DNA from: Pardosa pseudoannulata
Taxonomy: Eukaryota > Arthropoda > Arachnida > Araneae > Lycosidae
DNA length: 64,000 nt
Direction of reading: 5' to 3'
Assembly (NCBI GenBank): GCA_032207245.1
Contig: CM063510.1
Span: 46,049,864 to 46,113,863 of the forward strand
Shown here: positions 23,767 to 35,194 of the stretch, piece after piece
Numbering within the stretch: the first letter of the stretch is position 1
How the letters are laid out: each line of letters starts with the position of its first letter
Position numbers and translations under genes: made by a program
The notes under the pieces: model-generated
What the model saw: the letters and a program-made list of their open reading frames with translations, nothing else
What the model was told of the DNA's origin: nothing
The model's database searches: none

Positions 23767-26700
23767 ACAGTTAAATTACCTAAACTTGTGATTTCGAAAT
23801 ATTACGGTGATCCTGACAAATATTTAGACTTTATGAACCAGTACGAAAATGCTATTCATAATAATTCATCATTAAGTGATATAGATAAGTTCAATTATTT
23901 AAAGTCGTTGCTAGGTGGAGTAGCAGCCAACGCTATAAGTGGATTTAGTTTAACCGCAAAGAATTACGCAGCTGCAATTGCATTTTTGAAACAACGCTTC
24001 GGAAATCAAGATATGTTAATTCATGCGCATTTAAACAATTTATTGAATCTATCTCCTATTAAGAATATAACTGATATCCATGGATTGCGCAATTTGTACG
24101 ATAAATCTGAAACTCAAATTCGTTGCTTAGAAGCGTTAGGTGTCGCAGAAAATACCTACAGCTGTTTACTTTGTCCAATATTATTAAAATTGCTTCCTGG
24201 TGAATTAACTTTAGAATTTACACGTATGCAAGATAGTAATAAAAAATGGGATGTTCGAACTCTCATAAATTTTCTGCGAAAAGAAGTTGAATCTCGCGAA
24301 AGAGCATTTCAAATACATAAACCGGAAATAAAATCATTAGAAATAAAACCTCAGAGGGATGCCAGATCTTTTGGAAGAAATTGGATTACTGATAAGTATA
24401 AGCGAAATATAAACACGAATGGCTCTAGAGCACCGGCTAGTCCGAATGTCGCCTCCGCAACAGAATTAATTACATCAACAAATGGTTTATGCTTGTTCTG
24501 TTCTAAAATGCATGGAAGTGAAACTTGTGATTATTTAAATGTAAATGATAGAAGGGAATTTTGCAAGCGTTATTGGTTATGTTTTTTATGCTTGAAACCC
24601 CAGCACCGTTTACAAGATTGTGTTCAGAAGAATTCTTTATCTTGCTTATTTTGCCGAGGATTACATAATGTTGCGCTTTGTTTTAAAAAGGAAAATGAAA
24701 AAATGAGGACTTTGAAATCTTCAAAAATTGATAATATGGTAACAAAACATGTTAACATTGAACAAGATAAAGGTGATTGTACGATTTCTAATCATGTAAA
24801 CAATGAACAAAACCAAATTTTATTGCAAACTTCTGCTGTTAAATTGGTTGGAAATTTATCAAGTAGAGTAATTCGCTGTCTTTATGATCCAGGTAGTCAA
24901 AGGTCATTCATTCGAAAAGACCTATCACGACAATTGTCTTTGAATAAAGTGGGTGAAGAGGAACTTTTTATTCATACTTTTGGTTCAAAAGCCCCAACTC
25001 GTATAAAATGTGCTCGAGTTCAGGTAAAAATAAGAGATATTCTGGATGAGAATGAATCAGTAATAGAAGTTTTAGAAATTGATGAAGTTTCCAGTGCCCC
25101 TTTGGAATTTGCTCCTATTGATATGATTAACGAATTAAAAATTGAAGGAATTAATTTGAGCGATGTTAATTACGATATTTTGGGGAACGGAAATATTTCT
25201 TTACTCATCGGTGCTGACCATTATTTTAACATCGTAACCGGAACAATAAAACGTTTAAGTTCTAAATTAGTTGCAATTGAAAGTAAATTTGGATGGCTTC
25301 TAATGGGAAAAATAGAAGAAGAAAAAAACTGCGCAAATAAAAATGTAACTTCTGCAATGTCGTCAATATCTTTGTTTGTAAGTAGTTCTAGTATTGAGAA
25401 TCTGTGGAAACTAGATACATTAGGAATTCGAGACTCCGTTGAAGTTCAATCAAGAAAAGAAATGGAAACGGCTGCTTTAGATTATTTTAAGAAAACGGTT
25501 ACTGTCAATGATGTCGGAAGATATGAAGTTCATTTACCATGGATCTCTGACCAAATTCTTCTAAATTCTAATGAAGACATCTGTAAAGAACGTTTGAAAT
25601 CAAACACGAAGAAATTGCTTCAGAAAAATCAGTTTGAAGGCTATGAAGCTGTACTTCATCAATGGATCGTAGATGAAGTTATTGAAGAGGTTCCCTTTAA
25701 TGAAATTGAGAAGAAGAGCCATTATTTGCCACACAGAGATGTGTTTAAAGAATCTTCTGCAACGAAAGTTCGTCCCGTGTTCGATGCTAGTTGTCGAGGT
25801 AAAAATTCCTTGTCATTAAACGATTGCTTAGAAAAGGGTCCAAATCTTTTAGAAGAGATTCCCCCCATCTTACTAAGATTTAGAAAAGAAAAAATAGGTG
25901 TTGTATCCGACATAAAGAAAGCATTTCTTCAGATATCGATATTCAAGCCCGATCAGGAGTTCCTAAGATTTCTTTGGTGGAATAACTTAGAGAAGAAAAG
26001 TGTCAAAACCTTTAGACATAAGCGTTTAGTATTTGGTTTAAATTGTAGTCCCTTTATATTAGGAGCTGTACTGAATTATCATCTAGATAGGAATCTAGTG
26101 AATTTTCCAGAGACTGTTTCCAGATTAATGAAATCATTTTACGTTGACAATTGCGTCACTTCAGTTCCAGACGATAACACCTTATATAGATTCATGGAAG
26201 AGTCTAAACACATATTGGGAACTGCCTGCTTTGAATTAAGAGGGTGGGAGCATACCTCATTGAACATTGATTCTGATCTATCTGACCCCGTTCCAGTTTT
26301 AGGACTGTTGTGGAATAAAAATGAAGATGATATTTTCTGTGATACAACAGCATTGTTAAAATGTTCATTCACAGACTTGACAAGAAGAAACGTTTTGAGC
26401 ATAATTCACAAAATTTTTCATCCCCTTGGTTTTTTATGTCCCGCTACATTGATTCCTAAATTGCTCATTCAGAAAAGTTGGAATTTGAAAATAGGATGGG
26501 ACACAGTCCTGTCTGATGACTATCAAAAGGAATTTGCTTCTTGGTTACGGTCTGTAGGTTGTTTGTCAGAGGTGAAAATTCAAAGATGCTTAAATATTGA
26601 CAAAATTCAAGAACTGAGTTTGCATGTTTTTTGTGATGCAAGCAAAAGTGCCTTTAGTACTGTGATATATCTTCGTAAAGTTGAAGGTGATACTATTTCA

Positions 26701-26782
26701 GTGTCGTTTGTTTCTGCAAAGAGTCGAGTAGCTCCCCTTCGAAAAACCACAATTCCAAGATTAGAACTATTAGCTTGCTGCA
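23767..26782 (+). pseudogene. BEL/Pao gag-pol: gag, protease, reverse transcriptase, start of RNase H
   Basis: About 1000 codons are open after the TAA. Numbering from 23788, residues 1-150 are the gag region conserved in BEL/Pao (YYGDPDKYLDF, LLGGVAANAI). Cys/His knuckle-like groups lie at about 234-246 (CLFCSKMHGSETC), 258-278 and 286-298. The protease site at about 365 reads DPGSQRSFI, where D-(S/T)-G is usual. In the reverse transcriptase, RPVFDAS is at about 661, SDIKKAF (first catalytic Asp) at 707 and the active-site box reads YVDN at about 784 instead of YVDD. RNase H starts with FCDAS at 947 and RLELLA at 989. Near 26779-26783 the frame shifts and the product continues in the +1 frame. 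There is no usable ATG right after the stop. Confidence 0.9.
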
Positions 26783-27850
26783 TTTGGAGCACGCCTTTCA
26801 ACTGTTGTGTTAAAAGCGTTGGATTTAGGAGAAATTCCAGTTTTCTATTGGACTGATTCATCAACTGCATTGTTCTGGATTGAAAAGGATGAAAATTGGA
26901 GTGTGTTTGTCAGAAATAGAATAAAAGAAATTAAATCTTTGACTTCAAACGGAACATGGAACCATATTCCAGGGAACTTGAATGCGGCAGATATGCCATT
27001 TCGAGGATGTTCTGTAAGTACATTGATCAAATCCAGATGGTGGGAGGGGCCACATTGGCTAAGAAGAAAAAAGGAAGATTGGCCCAAATCCGAAGTTGTT
27101 TTAAATGAAGAGGAGATACAAAATGAAAGAAGAAAGACTGTTGCCTCCCATTTGAATATAACCAAGGAAAAATGGTATTTGAGATATTTTTCTAGCTATT
27201 TTAAAGTTATTCGACTGACATCATGGATTCTTAGATTCATAAGGAATTGTAAACAACCACAAGAAAAAATGATAGGAAGCTTGACCATTCAAGAAATTAA
27301 TAATGCTGAAAAGAAATTGCTAAAATTAGTTCAAAATGAATCATTGAATGAAGACAACCTGAAAGGTCTTATGACTTGTGTAGACGAAGATGGAATTTAT
27401 CGATTGAAAACCAAAATCATGAGAAGAGAGGGTACTGAAGATTTTAGATGTCCTATCATCTTACCTTCAAATGATGAATTTGTACATCGATTAATATTCG
27501 ATTGTCATTTGCAACTTATGCATGCTGGTGTACAATTTGTACTGACAAATCTGCGTCAAAGATTTTGGATACTAAGAGGCAGGAAAACTGTGCAAAGAGT
27601 CTTATCCAAATGTATCCTATGCAAGAGACACACAGCCAGAGCAGAGACTTTACCCTCTACTCTTCCCGAAGATAGAATTCGAGAAGCATCTGCATTTGAA
27701 GTGACAGGGTTTGATGTTGCAGGCCCACTACATTTAAGAACTGCCAATAAAGCATGGATATTTATCCCGGAAAAGACAAGTATGCGTGGTGAAAGTAAAA
27801 ACGAGAGCTGGAGAATTGATCCGACCTGTCAAAAAGCTATATCCTCTTGA
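26783..27850 (+). pseudogene. BEL/Pao RNase H end and truncated integrase
   Basis: In the +1 frame relative to the preceding segment, RNase H continues (YWTDSSTALFWI, then HIPGNLNAADMPFRG). The integrase zinc-binding region follows at 27488-27630, with paired His (HRLIFDCH ... HAG) and paired Cys (SKCILCKR). The catalytic core begins with FDVAGPL at about 27712, which carries the first Asp of the D,D,E triad, and is lost about 10 codons later. The following bases (about 27755-27850) match the usual basic C-terminal tail of BEL pol, but in another frame. An internal deletion has therefore removed the rest of the integrase core. This copy cannot make an active integrase. Confidence 0.88.
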
Positions 27851-27975
27851 ACTTTCTTCACTTACTTGAACTCATTTAATTCGTAATTCATTTAGTATTC
27901 ATTTAGTATTTTTGTTTATTTTGGTATTGTTTTATATTGTTTTGATTTTTATTTATGATGATTTAACTTAAAAAT

Positions 27976-27990
27976 CAAAAGGTGGGAGAA
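27976..27990 (+). promoter_or_regulatory. Polypurine tract
   Basis: The purine-rich run caaaaggtgggagaa (one pyrimidine at the left and one T) lies directly against the 3' LTR, where plus-strand priming occurs in LTR elements. Confidence 0.8.
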
Positions 27991-28159
27991 TGTCGCGAGC
28001 TCGGCTGTTTTTGTTTTCCCGCCGGTGGCAACGTGAAAAGAGTTGGAAAAAAGAAAATAAAGGTTGTTGCTGATGTTGAAATTTGTGGTCGAATGTTTAA
28101 TTTTTTTTAATACTAATTTGCTCTCCCAAAAAGCTATTTTTTTTTTTTAGAATAGAACA
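27991..28159 (+). repeat. 3' LTR of the BEL/Pao element
   Basis: It is nearly identical to the 5' LTR, with one substitution and two extra T in the T run near the end. The second tcccc target copy follows at 28160-28164. Confidence 0.95.
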
Positions 28160-28209
28160 TCCCCGCTTCCTACGTAAGACTTTTCAAAAGAGAACATTGT
28201 AAAGGAGAG

Positions 28210-28720
28210 GTAAGTGTATAATCCTTAGTTACAGAATACTACATATCTGTTCTCAGCTATAAAACATATAAAAAGAACCAATTTTACTTAATCCTCTCTT
28301 TTTATTCACAACTTCCTTTTTTTGAAATATTAAAGAAAATACATTAAAGATTTTGTAGCTGAGGATGTGTATTACAGTCTACATCCTTAGCTGCAAAAGG
28401 CTGGATTGCTCCATAAATAATCTATATGTACTAAAAGTATTTTAAATAAATCGTTTTTATTTAACAAGAAAAACTGCAAAAGTGCACTAAACAGTAAAAA
28501 TTTTGTTTTTAGGTTTTAGTCATATCAAATAGATGGCGATATTAGTTTAAAATACCTGCAATTGGAATGCCATGTGGGCTGAACAGCTTTTTGCATTTGC
28601 TGTGCTCGCCACTTCGCGCTTCATGTTTTACGGCTTCAGTGCTTAGCAGATTTTTCCAAAATATTCATAAAAAAATAATAATGAAAAATACAATTATGTT
28701 GGCAGCCACATTGCGGAAAG
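28210..28720. other. AT-rich DNA, no gene seen
   Basis: A strong-looking donor sequence gag|gtaagt lies at 28207-28214 (discussed in the findings). Nothing else is recognised. Confidence 0.35.
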
Positions 28721-29095
28721 GATGAAGAAAATGAAGAGGAAGACGAAGAACAAACTGAAAAGCGTGGTCTTACCCTGGAGAATCTGCAACAATTGTGCAA
28801 CATGGCAAGAATTTGCACAAGACATTGACGACAATATGGTTCGAGCTGTCGAGTTCAGCAATCGCGTTGAAGGGGTTATATCCTTGTACAGGGGAATTTT
28901 GAAGGAAAAGGAAAGACAAAAGACAACTACCCATCACCATGTTTCTCTCCAAGGTAAAGCCCCCTGGCTCTACCGTCAGAGTCTCCAGCAGAAGAGTCTC
29001 CGAGTGAGCCTAAAACTTCTACGAGTCAAGTGAGAACCTCTCCTCCGCCACCAACACAAGACTCTTCGCCTCTCTCAGAAAGCAATGTTGATTAA
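28721..29095 (+). pseudogene. Tigger/jerky-like transposase C-terminal region (family T3)
   Basis: Three frames must be combined. First comes an acidic stretch (EENEEEDEEQ) and LTLENLQQLCNMAR, then after a frameshift near 28815 DIDDNMVRAVEFSNRVEGV and SLYRGILKEKERQKTT. After a second shift near 28970 comes a Ser/Pro-rich tail (SPPPPTQDSSPLSESNVD) ending in TAA at 29093-29095. The order 'acidic, LT.ENL...L...A, D...R...F...V...L..Y..I..EK..' is the C-terminal layout of pogo/Tigger transposases. The DDE core and N-terminal DNA-binding domain are absent, so it is dead. Confidence 0.7.
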
Positions 29096-29300
29096 TGTTT
29101 ATTACTCTATAAGGTTTTGTAATTAACCTTATTAATTAGCACTAACACGTTTAAGTAAATACGTATAATGTTGTAATTTTTGTCTTAAATGTTTACAATA
29201 TAAATACTGTTTACATATTTAAAACATCCGTGTACCCGCATACACGAAAAGTCCTAGGGTAAAATCCTACTTCGCGGTCTTTCAGTTTTCGCAAAGCTTT

Positions 29301-29336
29301 TGGTCCCCATTAACAGCGAAAAATGAGGGATCACTG
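29301..29336 (-). repeat. Terminal inverted repeat of the T3 Tigger-like element
   Basis: Read on the minus strand it begins 'cagtgatccctcatttttcg', like Tigger-type termini, and is followed on the plus strand by TA at 29337-29338. The matching 5' end was not found upstream, so only the 3' part of the element is present. Confidence 0.65.
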
Positions 29337-29338
29337 TA

Positions 29339-30972
29339 ATGGCCTTGCTATTATAACGATGAGAAGACCGATTCCCGCTTCAGTTTTGCTCTGTCATCTA
29401 TTGTTAGATCAACTGAATATAATTAGCCCTTCTGATTTGAAAGTTTGAAAACGTTGTGTGAGAAACAAATAGCCTACGAAAGGGTTAACATCAAATACTA
29501 TTTCAGTAGCATGTATGAAGTTACAACGTACAAGGAATACATGCGGCGTCCACATCTGATTTTTCATGTTTTGTGTTTGTGTGCATATAAAATGAAAAAT
29601 TCCCTAAGCTAAATAGGTAAAAATAAAGAGTCAGAGGCTAAGACACTTTCCTCACTGTCAATACAATGTCATCTCATTCTCTTGGTTTAAAGATTCAGTG
29701 AGCGAGAAAGTGGATTGCCTTAATCGATTTCTGAAGTTGTTAATAGGCTAATGCGGTGAATTTTCCATGGTCTGATAAGCACTGAATCACTGCCAACTTA
29801 AAATAAAAGATAGTAATTCTCATTCCCAACTTTCACTCGATCGATGATCATAAAGGTATTTAACACCATTTTTGTTTTTCACCAGATCAGTCTCGCCGAT
29901 CTTACTTAATTCTGCATTTAATGAATCGAAAACTCTGATTTATATAATGGGAATCGAGATTGCAGATTTCTCACAAGAAATTTATATCGCTTCGCGAAAA
30001 GGTAGATTAGCGAACGATTTCACTGCAGCTTAAGAATCAGAGCATCTTCTCTTTAATATTTGAAAAAGAAAAGTGTTAATAAAAAGAGATGGTTAAATAA
30101 AATGGGTTCTTTTCATATCTAGAAATAGGCTCTTAGATATTCAAAGGAAAAAATTACCGTAAAGCCTTTTAATTTATAAGGGTCTAATTTTATGAAAGTT
30201 ATTTAATTTTGTTATAGGAAGCAATATTTAAAAAAATAAAAATATGAACCAAATGACGAAAACAGAAATACTCTTACCTGCAAAATAACTTTTGAAATTT
30301 GTAAATAAGAAACTATTTTTTTATATAGAAGATAATTACCTTTTTTATTCTGTTAACCTCTATTATATTAATAAGAGCAATATATTTCATTTTAGATCAT
30401 GATAAAATCTATTTTTTAAATTTCAATTTGTTAAGCATTTATGTTTCATTGTTTTAAAATATCAGATACCTTTAAAATTTTGCTTTACACAAAAAAAACT
30501 TTAATTTGATTTAAAAATTTAGTTTCTAAAGCACATATTTCAAATGTTAACTTGTATATCAAAGAATGAAACTTTTTCCAGTTGGTGTGTATTTTTTTAA
30601 AAAGTAAAACACGTAAAATTTCAAAAATAAATTAGTTAAATCTAGAGCGTTAAAGGACTTTCAAAAAATCATTCTAAAAGATGAAATTTTATTTTATGAC
30701 TAATTGAAACAACTCAGGCTGTTATATTGAAGAGTTTAAGTTTCGAATGGTACTATGCCCTTTTTATAGCACTTAAATTTCAATCCGTCAGTGATGTAAG
30801 AAAGATAAAGAATCAGTGATTTTTACTTTTCATTGGGTTGAAGTAAAATTCCAAAAGGTCATTAATTTTCTCAGAGAATTTCAATCTAAATTTCCTGTAT
30901 TTGTGCGAAAACATCAAACCCAGGCTGTAATTGTTTTCAATTTCAGAAATTCGAGTGTACTATTTTGCCTAT
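29339..30972. other. AT-rich DNA, no gene seen
   Basis: No coding or repeat recognised. Confidence 0.4.
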
Positions 30973-31009
30973 GATATTCGGCACTATGAAGAAAATAGTG
31001 CCGAATATC
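30973..31009. repeat. Perfect 14-bp inverted repeat (hairpin)
   Basis: gatattcggcacta at 30973-30986, a 9-nt spacer tgaagaaaa, and the exact complement at 30996-31009. Confidence 0.9.
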
Positions 31010-31433
31010 TCATTTACAGGGAAAAAAATAATATTCATCGTATGACACAAATTCATCGTTTTACCACAAACTGCTCAATAACTACATGTTACACATCATG
31101 ATTAAACTGTCAGGTTTTATTAAACTTAGGCTTTCTCGATAATTCTGAGACATAACTTCACATTTGACGGAGACAAATCAAACCACACTGTTAAACAACC
31201 GCAGGCAGTCGACTTTCAAAACTAATTTCGTTTAATTAAATAAATTTATTTGACAATTTAATATTCATTAGCAAATTATTTACGTAAAAGTGGTTAAAAT
31301 TTGAAAATTATTAATTGTTGTTTAAAACAAATTCATGAAAAATTCGCTATGTGTGCTGCTTTCAAATGTGATACGTGATTAAATGCTTAGCTACCTTAGT
31401 TGTTAATATTGCCGCATAAAGAAGCATAGCCAA

Positions 31434-31505
31434 CGAGCTCAGTGGCCGAATGGTCAAAGTACGCGATCCAGACCCGAAGATTGTGGGTTCGATGCTTGAC
31501 ATGGC
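31434..31505 (+). repeat. tRNA-like sequence (SINE head or tRNA pseudogene)
   Basis: It contains 'cagtggccgaatggtcaaag' (A-box-like) and 'gattgtgggttcgatgcttg' (B-box-like GGTTCGATGC). The acceptor stem does not pair convincingly, so I do not call a functional tRNA. Confidence 0.45.
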
Positions 31506-31539
31506 AGTTTATCCAAAGTATGGATTTTTAATTTAAAAA

Positions 31540-31705
31540 TGTTGTTTATTGTTTCCTTATGTTCTTGAATATTCTAGATCTTTCTTTAATATGTAAATTA
31601 GTTATTTCTCGAATATTCTGTTCGGGTATAAAAGCTAGTTGCTACTTAGCTTCAATAAATTCTTCTGTTACGTTAAACAGTGTGTTCATTCGAATCTTCG
31701 TGACA
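31540..31705 (+). repeat. Solo-LTR-like sequence
   Basis: It begins tgttgtttattg and ends cttcgtgaca (TG...CA). It has a TATA box (gggtataaaagc) at about 31625 and an AATAAA about 30 bp later, the compact U3-R-U5 layout of arthropod LTRs. I found neither a target duplication nor a second copy in the window, so the boundaries are provisional. Confidence 0.4.
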
Positions 31706-33028
31706 ATATAAATATCCACGGAATATAATAAGGAGGGAATATATTTATTTTCCTTGTGGAAAACGCCTTAAATAGTTAGACCTCCTTAAATATTTGGACC
31801 ACACGATATAGCTATCTTAGTTATACGTTTTTTTTGAAATTGGTGCAAGTCCATTTTATATTATGGTTTGAAAAATATCGATATATTTTAACGGTTCTCA
31901 TTTTATGTTTTTTAAATACACAATTGATTTGTTTATAATGGGATCGCTTTTAAAACATTAGTTAAAATCATGTAGTATTTTTTAAATTAAATATTATGTC
32001 TGCGGAAAGTGGAATTAACATTTTGAAAGTAAATATATTTTTGTTTTCACTAACTACGTTATTTGCATTGACAAAAATAATAAAAAATATGAAGGATTTT
32101 CAGGGTAACTGTTTATAGATAAAAGTCTCTTAGCAAATCGCATTCATTAAGTAACTATTTGTCTCGAATGTACTTATATACATAAGTAAATTTTACTAAA
32201 TGACAATCAAATGTTTTACAATAACCTAAATTTTAAAATTTTCTCTTAGTCTGCTCTTGACTGTCCAGTTGAACGAAATCAAACAGTATGTTTCGGATGC
32301 ATCAAATTCCGTTTTATTTGTATGTCAAGTAGTTAACATATATTCACGCCTAGGTTGCCTAATTCTTTTTTCAATTCCCCAGTAACATCGCCGTGTTTAA
32401 AAAACCATTACCTGTTTAAAGGAGAAACGAAAAAAAAAAAATGTTAGGTATCTTTCCTCGGATATCGGAGGGACAACGAGTCTGTTTCTATCCGCTGAAG
32501 CGTGACTGTTGAGGCTTCTTAAGTTCAATGATCAGACTTTCTCCCCAAATTTTCCTCGCTCATTTTTGAGGACCCCGATTGGTTCGATCATTTTTACGTC
32601 ACGTAATCGCATGTTTCGAGAGGGAAAAACGAACGAATTTTTCGATCGCGATGCTCTTCACGCCCCTGTACACATGCCGATGAACAAAATGATATTGGTG
32701 GTATTTCTTTATTTCTTTTTACTTTTTTGTTTATCTTTTACTCTGTACCGAGAAGTTATGTTAAACAAAACTGAGAGGACTTTTTTTTTTTTTTTTTTTG
32801 CAGTAACCTGAATTTTAGTTTAACATACCTTTATGAAACGTGTTCTTTAACACACTGTGTGCGGGTACATTTCGCAGCGGAATTGTACCGGGAGCGGGCC
32901 TTTTGCGCTTGAATTTAGATATTCAGCTAAATCTCAATAGATCGAAAATTATTTTTTAACCAGATTTCGTATTTTATATTGAAATATATAAACAAATATA
33001 TAAATAGACAAATAAACAAATGTATATA
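31706..33028. other. AT-rich DNA, no gene seen
   Basis: Includes a short A run near 32430 and a T run at 32782-32800. The 100-codon frame at 32509-32811 has a hydrophobic, T-run-derived C-terminus and matches nothing I know. Confidence 0.35.
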
Positions 33029-33277
33029 CAGCGAAACTTCTCCGAGCGACCATCACTGTATAGCGGCCACCCTTCTAAACGGCCAATGTTTCATGCACGG
33101 ATTTTTCGACTCATAGACCTAATGGCAAGATAACCTGTATCAGTGGCCACCCGACCCCCTCTAAACAGCCACCGAGTGAGATTGCTTATTTCATTTTTCG
33201 TGAAATTCTTCTCAGTCAATGCATAGTTTTTAACGAAAAAAACTCAAGGTTAGTTTTATGGTTGGATATAAGATCCC

Positions 33278-34195
33278 CTATATAATAATAGCCTAATTTA
33301 TCTGTCCGTCTGTCCTCGAATTTATGAAGCGGTTGGAGCTGGAATGGATAGGGGTATCCATATTTGATTAGTGACGAGTTAGGCTTAACAAACTTCAAAG
33401 CAAGTCTTTGAAACGTTAGAAATCCACCCCTTCCCCCCTTTTTGAGCGTTTAATGCCATTATATCAAGCTCTATTTTTCCCGACTAAAAGCAAGTGATTA
33501 AATTTATCAATTTATCACATTATAAATAGGTAAAAATAACAATTTTTTCTAACATTATGACGCCAATCCTTTAACCATTTCCTTTAATCATTTCTTATTT
33601 TAAATATTATTTAAATATCGTCTGCATTATTTTCATACGTTTTATCACTGAATTAGATATTACGTAGATAATTTTCTTTTATATTTGGCTTGAATAATAG
33701 ATTAGGTACATATGTCCTAATTTTAAATTGAATCATCGATGGTTTTTTGTTGCGATGAAAATTTTATCACCGGTATTGACGACAAATTGTTTTTATAAAA
33801 GTCTAGGAGTCTCTTTCGCGGACTAATAAATATCTAGCTTTTAAGTTATATATCTTTGAAAATTAAAAAGTGTGTTCGTTCGTGTGTCTGTTTTTTATAC
33901 ATAACCACAGGGTTTACACTCCATTCGCTAAATTTTGAACATCATTCATATATACCGCCAAATAATCACTGTCAATATTAAAACCTCTGCTCTCCATCCT
34001 ATCACGTGATATGACAAGATAAATTAAAGTTGGCCACTAACATGCGGTCAGTAAAAATAAACAAATTATCGAGCTTATACCACATAACTCTCAGCCAAGA
34101 AATAAACCATTTTTTTTTTTACCTGCGTTATAAGGTACTTTACAATTCTAGAAAATAAAAAATTTTAATGATCCTGTCATATGACGGGCTATATT
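33278..34195 (+). mobile_element. Hairpin-ended repeat (family H) nested in T2 copy 1
   Basis: It runs from 'ctatataataatagcctaa' to a hairpin at 34173-34188 (cctgtcat/atgacggg) followed by 'ctatat'. The 42818-43731 copy is the same element inverted, with matching ends. There is no open frame of any length. The 3' hairpin near the end and the lack of long inverted repeats suggest a non-autonomous rolling-circle type element, but I could not confirm Helitron CTRR or Helentron ends. Confidence 0.7.
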
Positions 34196-34384
34196 CTAGT
34201 CCAGGAATAATTTGCAGGAAAATTCCAATCTAGTCCAGGAATAATAAAGTCCATTCCCGTGGTTCCCCCTTTCTTAGAAACTTTAAATCTGTTATCTCTT
34301 TTGTATTCTCCTCACACCCTTCAGATAGGGAATCTCTATTGCACCACCCATGGAAACTGAGGGAGGAACTGGACAATCAAAACT

Positions 34385-34506
34385 ATGTCGAAACGCGTTT
34401 TACTAAATCTCGAGCAGCGCATTGAAGTTCTGAACTGCGGAAGAACGCAAATCAACGAAGTCATTAATAAAAAAAAATATTTGATTTTGAAGAAATACGA
34501 AGACTT
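34385..34506 (+). pseudogene. Tigger-like transposase N-terminal relic in T2 copy 1
   Basis: From the ATG at 34385 the product starts MSKRVLLNLEQRIEVL and soon reads NCGRTQINEVIN. These are pieces of the N-terminal helix-turn-helix of pogo/Tigger transposases, with the part between helices deleted relative to the copy at 62820. The catalytic core is absent. Confidence 0.6.
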
Positions 34507-34807
34507 TAGTTTTCTGCTTTTAAAGTAAAAAATGAATTTAAAAAATGGTTTTTATAGAGAAAAGTAAAAACTTAAAGCACACAAATTGTAGCATTTTTTA
34601 AAAAAATGTAAGAGAGCATGAAATAAAGTACTATTTTCTATTTAGATAAGTTTTGACTTTCATTTTAAACAAGGTATATATTTCAGACTTGTATATATTA
34701 CGCATTATAGCAATTATCTTATAATAAAACCTTTCAGAGCGGCCACCCCCTATGAGCTGCCAAATATTCTCGGAACAGTGGGGTGGCCGCTCAAAGAGGT
34801 TTCACTG

Positions 34808-34873
<66 letters not shown>
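34808..34873. repeat. (AT)n microsatellite
   Basis: AT repeats begin just outside the right end of T2 copy 1, starting at its TA target site. Confidence 0.95.
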
Positions 34874-34877
<4 letters not shown>

Positions 34878-34969
34878 TACATATATATATATAATATCAT
34901 TTTCTCAAGGATAGATAACAAGTTAATTTTAAATTTAATTGAATTTTAAAAACAACCTTCCTGCTCTGT

Positions 34970-35152
34970 GGCCGAATAATGACCGATTGGTTAGGGTGCT
35001 GGCCTTCGGTACCTTATTTCGTGAGTTCGAATCACATTATGGCATGGATGTTCGTAGCCGTTCGGAATCGGCTTTAATCAGTAGGTCCCGGTCTCATTAG
35101 CTCTCGTGTTGCAAAAAAGTAGACTGTAGCGCTCCAAACCAAACCAAATCCT
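34970..35152 (+). mobile_element. tRNA-derived SINE, family A
   Basis: It carries 'gattggttagggtgctggcc', 'gtgagttcgaatca', 'ggcatggatgttcgtagccg', 'gtaggtcccggtctcattag' and the CCAAACCAAA tail. The head contains a short internal duplication (gccgaataatgaccgattgg). Confidence 0.8.
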
Positions 35153-35194
35153 CCTCTGTGATTCCGCATCGACTGATGTAAAAACTAGTTTTTA

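Larger units (their letters stand above)
23038..28159 (+). mobile_element. BEL/Pao LTR retrotransposon, full-length but defective
   Basis: Two LTRs (23038-23204, 167 bp; 27991-28159, 169 bp), both TGT...ACA, are flanked by a perfect 5-bp target duplication 'tcccc' (23033-23037 and 28160-28164), as expected for BEL/Pao. The LTRs differ by one substitution (gttgaagttt versus gttgaaattt) and by the length of a T run (10 versus 12). Between them lie, in BEL/Pao order, gag with zinc knuckles, aspartic protease, reverse transcriptase, RNase H and a truncated integrase. Coding is broken by an in-frame stop, a frameshift and a large integrase deletion. There is no envelope-like frame. Confidence 0.95.
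33029..34807 (+). mobile_element. Tigger-like DNA transposon with a nested insertion (family T2, copy 1)
   Basis: The ends read cagcgaaacttct at the left and, on the minus strand, cagtgaaacctctttgagcg at the right, with TA on both sides (33027-33028 and 34808-34809). Subterminal 'gcggccaccc' and 'aaacggcca' words are repeated as in the copy at 62316-63231. Comparison with that copy shows foreign sequence at about 33278-34195 (family H). A transposase start remains at 34385. Confidence 0.85.

Noticed and set aside
31434..31505. Functional tRNA
   Set aside because: A- and B-box-like words are present, but the acceptor stem does not pair.
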